Source: Morinoia aosen (Eukaryota > Arthropoda > Malacostraca > Amphipoda > Talitridae). Taken from it: 64,000 nt of DNA. The notes beneath the pieces were generated by a model. It saw only the letters and a program-made list of their open reading frames with translations. It was not told the origin of the DNA and did no database searches. The position numbers were made by a program, and so were the translations under genes. The DNA lies in NCBI GenBank assembly GCA_030386875.1, contig CM059567.1, positions 51,072,020 through 51,136,019 of the forward strand, given 5' to 3'. Below, piece by piece: positions 45,067-54,606 of this stretch; positions within the stretch are counted from its first letter, which is position 1; each line of letters begins with the position of its first letter.

Positions 45067-46934
45067 AGAAAAACCAGCATTCTAACGTCGTTCGACTGGA
45101 TTTTCCTCCTGACGCTCATGCAGTATGTAACACAGGGCTCATTCATACTGACGGAGCTCTGGAAACCAGTCCATTTACCTTTTAGTTAATTAATAGATCA
45201 TAGGTCAGGGTTAGCTGTTTTAGGGTAATCTGGGGTAATCAACACCCTTCAGCTAGGGTAATTAGAGTCGCCTCGCGTGGAAACCCTGATGGATTGCTTC
45301 TAATATTGTGGGGCATGATACACAGGGTGCACTATGCTTAACATTATAATTCCCCAGCTATACGTGATACAAACATCAATGAGCGCACACACAATGATTG
45401 GTGTTAGGAACAATGCTAATTAAGTAATGAAAGCAAATAGCATACGTCAAATGACCTACTGCACATAATTACACAGAAATTTGGCTGGCCAGCCCTTCCC
45501 TCACTTTCCCACACATGAATATGACAGAATACCCCTCAATTATTGTGGCGTTCAGCAGTACAGATGTGGTCATAACGTTCGTTCACACGTTCCTTCTCAA
45601 AGGCACGAATCCAGTTCAGTCTCCACAAGTGATTCTCAGTTCAAAAAATTTATGACGACCACCTTCCAAATCTCCACTTCTGACTTCTAGCGCGTAACCT
45701 CCAATCACGTTAGACATCTGCGACGACCGCCCTGCCTGCAAATAATTTACCAGCTCGTTACTTCTTTTAATTGCCGAAAAATTGTGCTCAAAAATTATTT
45801 TAAATTTTTACGTTAATGTGACATTATTTTTCATGACTTTTATTTCAAAACTTCTTTTCAAAAGGAACTGTATTTCTTATGATCCGAAATACTCCTTACC
45901 CGCCCAACTGTCGTTCAAATTATTACTTCATATACTGCACAGTTTGGTTACGATGTTTTCATTTCTGGAAAATAGACGTGACATTTTTTTAATTTCATTT
46001 TAATTTACGGGCTCAAAACAACTTATTCAATTTCCTCTACACGTTCAATATATTCAATATTTTCACTTATATTTTTCAGAATGCTTTTCCAGTATGACAC
46101 TTAGTTACACGTACTTCTTTCTATGATGATGAACCGCGTTAGACTGCTCGCATCTAATCAGCTCTGTCCCTCCGTTCAAAAGCTGTACTCCCCCTTTTCT
46201 TTTGTGAGACCAATCATGTTCTCACGGGCTTCTTGAGCGTCCTCCTAGACTTCCCTCTAACGTTCCCATTGGTTTTCCCTGAGGCTGTCCTTTTCTTATT
46301 TGCTGTTGAAATGTTTTGCCAAGCGCGCCGTAATCTCCGCCTTCTTCTGAGGTTGTTTGCTTTTCGATAATATATCGCTCGCTTTCTAACGGACCTCCTA
46401 AGCCTACCATGGTGTGTCATAAATCTGTCACCCTCTTCTGTCCAGCGTCCTCAGCCCCAACGCTTACAAGTGTTTCCAATAAATTTCTCTCCATGTGGTT
46501 CAGCCGAACCCTCTCAAGTTTCGCTGGCTTCTTCTCCTCATGTTATTTTAAGATCGCCCTGTCTACAAACACTTTTGTGGAAAGGTTTCTCTGCCCTGTA
46601 AGAGATCTTGTAACCAAGTTCCCTTACACATTCCTTCGTGGTAAAACAAATACAAAACTGCCCGATGCTCTTCAGAATGGCCTTACCAAAACATTCTTTC
46701 AACGAACGTGTGGGCTCGATCACTCTCTGTACTGCTGAATGCGCACCCTACAATGTTTTAACAACACATAAAGCAAAGCCCACTGATGTATATTTTTCTT
46801 TTTAAAGTACAAAATTTGTTACACGTAAATTTGTTACACATGATCAAAAACTCGAATTTATCACACCTGGTTAGATTTTCCCTAGATTCTCATTTCTAAT
46901 TCAAAAATTGATTATTCTTAACAGATTCTCGACA

Positions 46935-49531
46935 GACGGCCCTCCTAGAGTTAAAAAAATTGGCCTGACAATTTTTTTTGAATTAGCTTTCAGCTATTTA
47001 TTGAATAATAAGTACTACAGTATGCAGCCAATATAAGACACACATGGTAAATTCTACTTAAGCACATTATCATCTAAACTTTGTTCCGCAGAAACAGGGT
47101 ACCTTACAATTAACACTACAATCATTACTATCAGCCACAGCGTGATATATTGTGTCGTGTTCTTCTAACCGATGTATCTGTTTTTTCCCGCCGAAGTAAA
47201 GTGCGTACTAAATACTTGGGTACTTAACCCTAATAACATTCACCAAATTTCACGGGCACCTTTCCCACTCCTCAGACATCCTAAAGTATCGATGATTTTA
47301 CTTTCCATAGGTTTCAATTCCCGCTTGCATATTCTGTTGTCCAAGTCCTTGACGCTGCTGTTGACTATTCGATGTCGATTCCTTTGGTATCGTTGACGAA
47401 TTTGCTCTCTTTCCATGCTTCTCTTCTGGCATTTCAATAGCTTCACACACGCGTTGAAGATGGGTACTTAATTTCATGAGGAAGTATTGCGAGCCCAATC
47501 TCCAGACTCGTACAACATTTCTATACAACACATTACTACACGATTTCCTTTTGTAAGATGTATCATTATCACGATTCAAATTACCACTAAATCATGTTAA
47601 GTGCAATGTTTCACATATATTTTTATGACGTCTATTCAAACTCAAATTTTTAATCGGCAGATTACTCATGAATGCCTATTCGTTGATCAGACGAATTGGC
47701 AGATCAGGAACTTATCTTGACCTGTCGAAGAATACGAGCAGAATCGTCGATAAATTTCATTCAATATAGTCTCCCTTCGCGATAGGGTTCCTAATCCCAC
47801 GAAGTAATGCTGAAGTATTCCGAGGCACAATTCTGCGCAGTGCACGCTGGTATCCTGTAGAATTCCCCTTCAGTATTCCTTGACGTCGACGTGGAATCCG
47901 ATAGACACAAATAATATTTCATTTTCTCCGAGTGAACATTCTTATTTATGCGAGAATTTCGTGGGTTAATATACTTTGAAGATCGTACGTATCATTCAAA
48001 GGCTATCCGACGTAATCTCTTTTAATTTCTTTTTATTCACGTACAAATAGAGAGGCCTAAAATGCGGCTTCAATATTCCAATGTGGTGATTTGCCTAGTA
48101 AAATTCACAGGAACTGGCATTCGAATTTCAGGAATGCCTTACCAGGCATTAATGTCACGACGCAAATTCCAAAATACTTAAGTACGTTTCAACACCCAGT
48201 CATATAAGAGCATTATTATTATTTCATTGGAGTGTCCACTGTATAAAAGCATTTTTTGAACGCTAGTACATCTAGGCACCCTATAATATCACATGCTTTA
48301 ATTTCGTTTATTCTTCCTTCCTCATCCTGGTACTGCGGCGCTCTGTGGTGCTTTCCACTTCGAAGTGTCGAGTGCTGCTAATTAACATAATTAGTCGAGA
48401 AGTCCTTCCTGGCTCGGCCGTTCACTAACGATGTCCTCCTTACAGCCTGACCACTGGCGAGTTAAGCTATTACTGATGTCCTCCGCATTCTTCGAACATG
48501 GTGCGCGACCTCTGGCTGTAGCTCAACCGCAAGCGGCTCTGAGCTAATTACTTGTGCCTTCGGCATTCTTCAGAACAGGGTGCAAAATTTCCAGCCGTAC
48601 ATACATCTTTCGTCGTTTCCCACGGCAACGCTGGAATTTGTCCCACAGTGAATGATCCCAATACAAGTGCGATGAATCCCCTATGTTGTACTGTTGTTCT
48701 ATCTTCTTCGTTCTTGTAAATAATTACTTATATTCCACGTGATCCTTCCTTAATTTGCTGCTCATACGAGACGTATTCGTGTTATGCCATTGTTCCGGCC
48801 TATTCTGTGCTGAAGTACATACTACGCTAATCTACCAAGAAATTAATTCCTTAAGTCTGAAAAGAAATGTACTATACTTCTACAGAGTAAGAGGAGAATA
48901 ATTCCTTCCGGAATACCGTGTTTACGATATTCTTTCAGGGCAAGAGTGAGACACAGAGTCAGAAATTCAACGCTACAGTACAAAAGAATACGAAATTTTA
49001 ATATGACGCTAAACTTATTTTCCCCGTTGTGAAAATGAACGGTCTAAAGGTATAGATAAAATCAGCTAGCCTGAGATAGCCTCAGTCTAAGAACTTCTGA
49101 TGAAGCTTAATTCATTCGCTAGAGCTGTTTCGTATGAAGCGCGCACGCTTCATGAGAAGCTGGCGAGAATATAAGCATCCTACAAAAAGTCACATGGCAT
49201 TCCTTTTGAGAAGCACACGACAGCAAACTACTGAAAAGCTCAATTTCTCTTATCTTAGCAACAATAGAATGAAATTTCAAGTACAGCGTGAGATCAGAAC
49301 ACTCCTACAAGCCTCTCGTTTCCAACAAGATCGCTCGTGAGCAGAAATTCAACTTCACCCACAGCTAGTAACACATACAACTACTGAAAAACACATCTCA
49401 CTCTTGCGAGTGCAAACTATGATAATACGAAACTCGAACACGTCTTCCTATTGAAGAACACATCTAAAATTACACACGAAGGAAACATCCTGAAAAATCA
49501 AAAATTCATGAACTTAATTCATTGCAGCTGA
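46935..49531 (-). other. Gypsy internal 3' region without clear ORF
   Basis: About 2.6 kb between pol and the 3' LTR. Overlapping minus-strand frames at 47298-47579 (93 codons) and 47240-47446 (68 codons, Arg/Lys-rich) lack a recognisable domain. A purine run (AGGAGGG) next to the LTR at ~46940 is a candidate polypurine tract. No envelope features. Confidence 0.55.
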
Positions 49532-49996
49532 TTATTTTTGGCCGACGATTAACCTACACCTAGAACGTAAGTTATATTTTCGCTGCGTCACCGACGTAGC
49601 CTGTTCATTCGCAGCGTTTTCTGGCATATCTTCGTCCTCGCTGTCGATAGCTTCACATCCGGCATTTGGCGGCGCCGCGGCATTCTGGTTGCAGGGGTAA
49701 GCTTCACCTCTCAAGTGGGCAATTTTCAATCTATCGAGGTGAACTCTTCTCTCGCAGTTACTATAGAGCGCCTTTATTGTGGCATTCGTCTCTGTTTTTA
49801 CTGTAATCCGGTAGGGGCCGACCCAATCGGTAGGCCATGTATTTGCAACTTCCGCCTTTCCCGTTGGATTATGCAGCAAGACAATATCGCCCACTTGCAC
49901 CTGACTGTTCTTCACTCCGCGCTCCTTTAACTGCACCGATTTATCGTGTGAGGCTTTAGATTTTACCTTCACCATGTTGAACGCATTGTGGAGTCG
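49532..49996 (-). CDS. pol: Gypsy pol, integrase C-terminal region after an in-frame stop
   Basis: In the same frame as pol, directly after TAA. It contains VQVGDIVLLHNP and WPTDWVGPYRI, the GPY/F-type module that follows the integrase core in many Gypsy elements, then an acidic tail and an RKYNLRSR end. An internal ATG (49975) could start a 147-codon product, but the module is normally part of pol. Confidence 0.85.
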   Translation of the reverse strand, partial: RLHNAFNMVKVKSKASHDKSVQLKERGVKNSQVQVGDIVLLHNPTGKAEVANTWPTDWVGPYRITVKTETNATIKALYSNCERRVHLDRLKIAHLRGEAYPCNQNAAAPPNAGCEAIDSEDEDMPENAANEQATSVTQRKYNLRSRCRLIVGQK

Positions 49997-52900
49997 TTAG
50001 CTTACCTCGGCACTGTAATTCTCACCTAGAGAGTAATCCATGCGAGGGGTTTTTAACCAGTCAACAACAGGAATTTCTGCATCCCTACCAAAGAATAAAT
50101 AGAATGGAATTTCTTCAAAGACGCTCTGGTAGCTGGTGTTCAGTGCCAGGCACGTCCAAGGAAGTGCATCAGGCCACGAGTCTTGATCATTGGCGGCAAG
50201 GTGTGATAAAACAGTCTTGATATTCTGATTCTGCCGTTCCGTCATTCCGTTTGATTGGGGATGATATGCTGATGTGTTGTAGTATTTTATTTTCAATTTT
50301 TCACACACATTTCTGAACAAAGCTGACGTTAACTCGGTTCCCCTGTCCGAGATGAGCGTTTTCGCTGGGCCGTACGTAGTAACGAACTTAGTCAACGCTT
50401 TCGTTACTTCCTCAGTCGTCTTGCTTCTGAACGGAAACGCTGCAACATATCGACTAAAGTGATCGACCACTGTTAGGATGTACTTGTGTCCCTCGTTCGA
50501 GACAGGCATTTCAATTAAATCAACTCCTATTCTATCCAGAGGCTTGTCAATTTCAGGGAATGAACCCATGCTAACACAAATGCGATTGTTGATCTTCCGT
50601 TTCTGACATTGCATGCACGAATCGACGTACTTGTTAACGTCACGCGCCATGTTAATCCAGTACCCGAATTCCATGAGCTTTTTCCACGTTTTAGCACGAC
50701 CTTGGTGTGCACCAATTGTGCTGTCATGCGCTAACGTTATTGCTGCTTCTCTCAGAGCGTCTGGCACCACGATCAAGTGCCTTGTTCTGTTAGGCTTGCG
50801 TTGCGTCTTCCTGAAATGCAAGATGCCTCCGTCAGTGAAGATTTCGGCTTTCAGAGCGAGACTTGGAGCGTCCCCTAATTTGTCACCTTCAAGATACCTC
50901 AGTACAGGCCCCCAAACAGGATTCTTCAATTGTTCTGCTCTCACATTTTCTTTCTGCAACTTACTTTCCGCCTCTTGTACATTGGGAGTTTCGTCTAACA
51001 TCGTCGTGACGAACACTGTTTTAGGGGCTTCGTCGTCTCGATTTTCTTCTTCGTTATCGTTCGCAATATTTCTCGACAATGCGTCGGGCACCACGTTCTG
51101 AGTTCCTGGCCGATAAATCACCTCAAAATCATATTGAGAGAGTGTTAGGGCCCATCTCATAATTCTGTTGTTCTTGGTATTTTTACCTTTGAACAAATAT
51201 TTGAGAGCTGTGTGGTCAGTAATTACAACAAATTTATTGCCGTACAGGTAAGGTGAAAAGTGATTTACAGCGGCGACCACTGCTAATCCTTCCCGCTCCG
51301 TAATTGAATAACGTTTTTCAGCATCATTGAATCTTTTGCTGAAATATCCAATCGGTTGTTCCTTACCATTACATTTCTGAGCAAGGACCGCGCCCGCGCC
51401 CTCATTCGAGGCATCACAGCTCAAGTAATACGTCTCATTTAGAGAAGGCTTCTTCAGAACTGGAGCTTCTATCATGAGTTGCTTAAGTTTGCAGAAGGCT
51501 TGCTCGTGTTCTTCCTCCCACTTGAACCTTGCCCCCTTTTTTGTCAGAGCATTAAGGGGTGCAGCTGTTGTAGCGAAATGCGGAATGAACCGCCGGTAGA
51601 AGTTGAGTGCTGCGACGAAGGATCGGACTTTGCGCGCGGTCGTCGGTCTAGGGTAATTCTGCATTGCGTCCACGTTCTTGGGATCTGGAATAAGTCCCTC
51701 ACGACTGATGTAACATCCTAGGTACTTCACTTGTTTTTGCGCAAATTTGCACTTGTCTAAGCCTATTTTTACTCCGGCACATTGAAACTCGTGCAACACT
51801 TCCCTTAAATTTTCTAGGTGGCTCTCAAAAGTCATAGAGCTAACGCACACATCATCCAAGTAAATAGCGGCGAATTTTCCAAGTTGCCTTTTCAGAACAT
51901 GACAAATCACTCTCTGGTACACTGATGTTGAGCACTTGAGTCCCATAGGTAGCCTAGAGAATTCGAAGTTGCCTTGTCGAGTCTGAAATGCCGTGTACTG
52001 CTTACTTTCTTCATCGAGCTCAATTTGATGGAAGGCTGATTTTGCATCGACAATGGAATAGTATTCTTTGCCAGCCACCTCCTCCAGTGTCCCTACAATG
52101 TGTGGAATCGGATAATGTTCGTTTATTACCCGCATGTTTACAGCTCGCAAATCAAGGCAAACTCTGTGACCTCCTCCAGGCTTCTTCACGAGCACGAGGG
52201 GGTTCTTCCAAGCACTTGTGCTCTCTTGTACAACTCCACTTTCAATCATCTCCGAGACCTTTTTATCAATAATTTCTTGGCTGGTGTACGGAATACGCCA
52301 CCCTTTCGTTTGAATTGGCCTGTAATCACTCAGCAAAATTTCGTATTTCACTCCTTTAATGTTGCCAATATCCATCTCGTCTGCACTAATCGTCTTGTGG
52401 TATTCCTTCAGCAGGTTCCTAACTTGTTCTTGTTTTTCAGCAACCAAGTGACTGAGGTCAAGCTCATCAATTTGCTGGAAGCGCTTATCTCTGCGGTGAT
52501 CTTCTGCTTCGCTATTTTCCGCATTGTTTTCTTCTGCAGTTGCATCTTCATTCGCGATTTCGTGGCATGTTGCAATTATTGCTCCTTCGGTCAGAGCGAT
52601 TTCTTCGGCAAAAGGGTTAAGTACAGGCATCAAAACATACCCGTTTTGTACCCTTGCAGCGGTGGCTCCGACGTAAGGCGCCCACTTAATTCTAGGCGCT
52701 AAAATTACTTCCTTTCCATCAAACTTGCCATCTGCTCGGCACTTTACCATGGCTTGCGTGCGAGGCTTCACTGTAATATCCTCAGCCAGAGTGACAGATG
52801 TTTCTTCTCTCGTTACACACAGAATTTTTGGAGAAGCGTGTCCTGGTGCTGAAAACATGTTCACGTAAGTGCCAAAGAATGATGCCCTACGTTTTCCGAA

Positions 52901-53272
52901 GTCTAGCTTTGCGTTGACTTTGTTCATTACTTCCACTCCTATTAGCAGGTCTCCTGGGAATGCATTTTCCCGCACAACAAAACATCTCTGAATAATTTTC
53001 TGACCGTTAACTTTGATTGGCACATTAACTTTTCCCAGCACAGGTACGGGTTCATCTCCAATTGTTTTTAATGCAGTCGATGTTCCTTTCACACTAGCAT
53101 TTTTAATCCCCGCAACCACACGCTCTTTTACCAAGCATATATTTGCTCCGGTGTCAAGAAGTGCGGTAACAGGTGTACCATTCACTTGGAGTATTACGCT
53201 GGGATTTATTATAGGAGCTAACGGTCTCCTATCCCGTTTTTTGGCTGTCCTGCAACTTGTTGCACTCTGCAA
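49997..53272 (-). CDS. pol: Gypsy pol polyprotein (PR-RT-RNase H-integrase core)
   Basis: An open frame of 1091 codons, probably entered by -1 frameshift rather than its own ATG. Aspartic protease DTGA at ~40-43. Reverse transcriptase with the YLDD box at ~470. RNase H with CDAS at ~618 and TDHTALKY at ~686. Integrase zinc-binding HHCC (H at ~846, CMQC at ~885) and DDE residues in GVDLIEMP (~916), SDRGTE (~975) and GMTERQ (~1010). This is the Ty3/Gypsy domain order. The frame ends at a TAA (49997-49999), beyond which the same frame continues for another ~155 codons with the integrase C-terminal domain. The stop is therefore a likely recent nonsense change (or read-through/splicing). Confidence 0.93.
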   Translation of the reverse strand: MQSATSCRTAKKRDRRPLAPIINPSVILQVNGTPVTALLDTGANICLVKERVVAGIKNASVKGTSTALKTIGDEPVPVLGKVNVPIKVNGQKIIQRCFVVRENAFPGDLLIGVEVMNKVNAKLDFGKRRASFFGTYVNMFSAPGHASPKILCVTREETSVTLAEDITVKPRTQAMVKCRADGKFDGKEVILAPRIKWAPYVGATAARVQNGYVLMPVLNPFAEEIALTEGAIIATCHEIANEDATAEENNAENSEAEDHRRDKRFQQIDELDLSHLVAEKQEQVRNLLKEYHKTISADEMDIGNIKGVKYEILLSDYRPIQTKGWRIPYTSQEIIDKKVSEMIESGVVQESTSAWKNPLVLVKKPGGGHRVCLDLRAVNMRVINEHYPIPHIVGTLEEVAGKEYYSIVDAKSAFHQIELDEESKQYTAFQTRQGNFEFSRLPMGLKCSTSVYQRVICHVLKRQLGKFAAIYLDDVCVSSMTFESHLENLREVLHEFQCAGVKIGLDKCKFAQKQVKYLGCYISREGLIPDPKNVDAMQNYPRPTTARKVRSFVAALNFYRRFIPHFATTAAPLNALTKKGARFKWEEEHEQAFCKLKQLMIEAPVLKKPSLNETYYLSCDASNEGAGAVLAQKCNGKEQPIGYFSKRFNDAEKRYSITEREGLAVVAAVNHFSPYLYGNKFVVITDHTALKYLFKGKNTKNNRIMRWALTLSQYDFEVIYRPGTQNVVPDALSRNIANDNEEENRDDEAPKTVFVTTMLDETPNVQEAESKLQKENVRAEQLKNPVWGPVLRYLEGDKLGDAPSLALKAEIFTDGGILHFRKTQRKPNRTRHLIVVPDALREAAITLAHDSTIGAHQGRAKTWKKLMEFGYWINMARDVNKYVDSCMQCQKRKINNRICVSMGSFPEIDKPLDRIGVDLIEMPVSNEGHKYILTVVDHFSRYVAAFPFRSKTTEEVTKALTKFVTTYGPAKTLISDRGTELTSALFRNVCEKLKIKYYNTSAYHPQSNGMTERQNQNIKTVLSHLAANDQDSWPDALPWTCLALNTSYQSVFEEIPFYLFFGRDAEIPVVDWLKTPRMDYSLGENYSAEVS

Positions 53273-54237
53273 TCAGCTCTTAGGTGCCCAAATTTTCCAC
53301 AGTTGACGCACGGCGGTGGCACTGCTCTATACTGGGCTAAGTCCACCGCAGGTGCAGGTGGTACTTCCAGATGCGGCTGTGGCTTTCTTGCGTGGTATAT
53401 TTGGTGCTGATGACTCCTAAGTCTGCCTTTTTCGCTCCAGTGGGGTGCTTCATAATTTCCTCTTCGATGATAAGGAGAGTGTCGTATCTGTCTGTTCCTT
53501 TCTCTCCAGGGTGGCACTTCATGGCGGTACCCTCTAGGCCGTTGTGGTGAATGCCGCATCGTATGGCCGACACGTGCAGTCTCATGCTGTGGCCTCCTCT
53601 CGCTTCGCTGCGCTCTTTCTCTCTCCGGTTCCCTCTTCTCTGTCGTTTCCCTTGGCACTGGTACTATCCGTCGATTTTCCACCTCGATTGCCATGTCTCT
53701 CAGTTCTTGTACTGTCGTAGGTCGCGCATCACTTCGAAATGGTCTTGTGATGTTCTCCCTTAATCCGAGCCACATCAAATCTACAAGGATTCGTTCCGGA
53801 TGTTCCAGATAATTCTCGTTGTACAGCCTTTCCAGGCGCGTCAGGTACTCTGAAACTCCTTCCCGGCTTGTTTGCTTCTTGGTTACTATTTCAAACAGCG
53901 CTTGAGTTGGATGTTCGACCTGGTCGGCGTAAGAGCGCAGCCAGTTTTCTGCTTCTCGTAGGTTCGTTAGTGTATCAATTATTTGATTGCATTCCTTTGC
54001 CTCTTGTGGACCTAGGCAAAGGAAGAAGGCTTTCACCTGCTCACTGTTATTCAGATTACCCGTCAAAAACTTCAATCTTGCCATATGTTCCCCCACATTA
54101 TCGCCCCTCCTGAACTTGGCACCTATGGCTCCCACGCAACTCGTTACCACGGGCATGTTTACTGCTTCCTCTTCGGGTTGTGGTGGCGTTGCTGGCGCAT
54201 TTCTGCGGTCGTTGTTCCTTCTCCCACGGGCAGGCAT
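53218..54237 (-). CDS. gag: Gypsy gag polyprotein
   Basis: 339 codons from ATG (54237) to TAG. The N-terminus is basic and Pro-rich, followed by an alpha-helical capsid-like region (VGEHMARLKFLTGN, then ALFEIVTKKQTSREGVSEYL, RLERLYNENYLEHPERILV). After an Arg/His-rich basic stretch, a CCHC zinc knuckle of pattern CX2CX4HX4C (CVNCGKFGHLRADC) sits at residues ~310-323. The first gene of the element, it packages element RNA in virus-like particles (family role). It overlaps pol by 55 bases in the -1 frame. No internal stops. Confidence 0.93.
   Translation of the reverse strand: MPARGRRNNDRRNAPATPPQPEEEAVNMPVVTSCVGAIGAKFRRGDNVGEHMARLKFLTGNLNNSEQVKAFFLCLGPQEAKECNQIIDTLTNLREAENWLRSYADQVEHPTQALFEIVTKKQTSREGVSEYLTRLERLYNENYLEHPERILVDLMWLGLRENITRPFRSDARPTTVQELRDMAIEVENRRIVPVPRETTEKREPERERAQRSERRPQHETARVGHTMRHSPQRPRGYRHEVPPWRERNRQIRHSPYHRRGNYEAPHWSEKGRLRSHQHQIYHARKPQPHLEVPPAPAVDLAQYRAVPPPCVNCGKFGHLRADCRVQQVAGQPKNGIGDR
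53236..53242 (-). promoter_or_regulatory. -1 ribosomal frameshift slippery site A AAA AAC
   Basis: In the gag frame the codons read CCA AAA AAC GGG, so the heptamer A AAA AAC is in the X XXY YYZ register. Slipping back one base continues as CGG GAT AGG, which is exactly the pol frame (KRDRRPLAP). It lies 15 bases before the end of the last gag sense codon. A downstream stem or pseudoknot was not folded. Confidence 0.85.
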
Positions 54238-54582
54238 AGTGTTGATCTTCTCTAATTCACTTTCTCCAAAAACTCAAAAATTTGCGATCACTCAAATGTT
54301 TTCCACACCTACTCACTGTAAAAATTTTACTGAAACTTTGAAATTAATCGAGTGAACACACCAGAATTTTCTCACTCAAACTTATCACTTTTATAACCAC
54401 TTTCACTTTCTTTATCTATATGGCCGTGTGCTTGCTGGCTTCTCACACCGGAACACAGAAAATCATCACTACGAGACATGTACCTCTACTGAATTTCTGT
54501 ACGTTTTGCACATGAAATAACAACGCAAAAAAAAAATACAATGCAAATGCTATACTACACTCGCAAAATATTACAAAGCGAT

Positions 54583-54606
54583 CGTGTTGATCTCACCAAA
54601 TTACGA
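54583..54606 (-). promoter_or_regulatory. Candidate primer-binding site
   Basis: Eight bases inside the 5' LTR the minus strand reads TGGTGAGATCAACACG, beginning with the TGG that pairs with a tRNA CCA end. I could not name the matching tRNA. The window's own tRNA-Arg does not match. Confidence 0.4.

Larger units (their letters stand above)
43020..45288 (+). mobile_element. hAT DNA transposon inserted in the Gypsy 3' LTR
   Basis: Terminal inverted repeats CAGTGTTTCCACG (left) and CAGGGTTTCCACG (right, inverted) are flanked by an exact 8-bp target duplication, ATGGATTG (43012-43019 and 45289-45296). Both features define hAT. AGGGTAAT motifs cluster subterminally (five at the left in 43036-43122, three at the right in 45220-45263), as expected for transposase binding sites. 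Only a BED-type zinc-finger fragment remains, so the 2269-bp copy is non-autonomous. Confidence 0.93.
42736..46934 (-). repeat. Gypsy 3' LTR, interrupted by a hAT element
   Basis: LTR sequence 42736-43019 and 45297-46934, about 1922 bp once the hAT (43020-45288) and one 8-bp duplication are discounted. It otherwise matches the intact LTR nearly base for base. The hAT therefore landed after the retrotransposon. Confidence 0.95.

Noticed and set aside
46409-46738. 109-codon ORF and an overlapping Arg-rich ORF repeated at 56010-56339
   Set aside because: They are the same LTR sequence twice. Preservation follows from the youth of the element; there is no domain and the frame is not the retrotransposon's.
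50613-52702. Plus-strand ORFs of up to 200 codons across the Gypsy pol
   Set aside because: Antisense shadows of pol with no independent motif.
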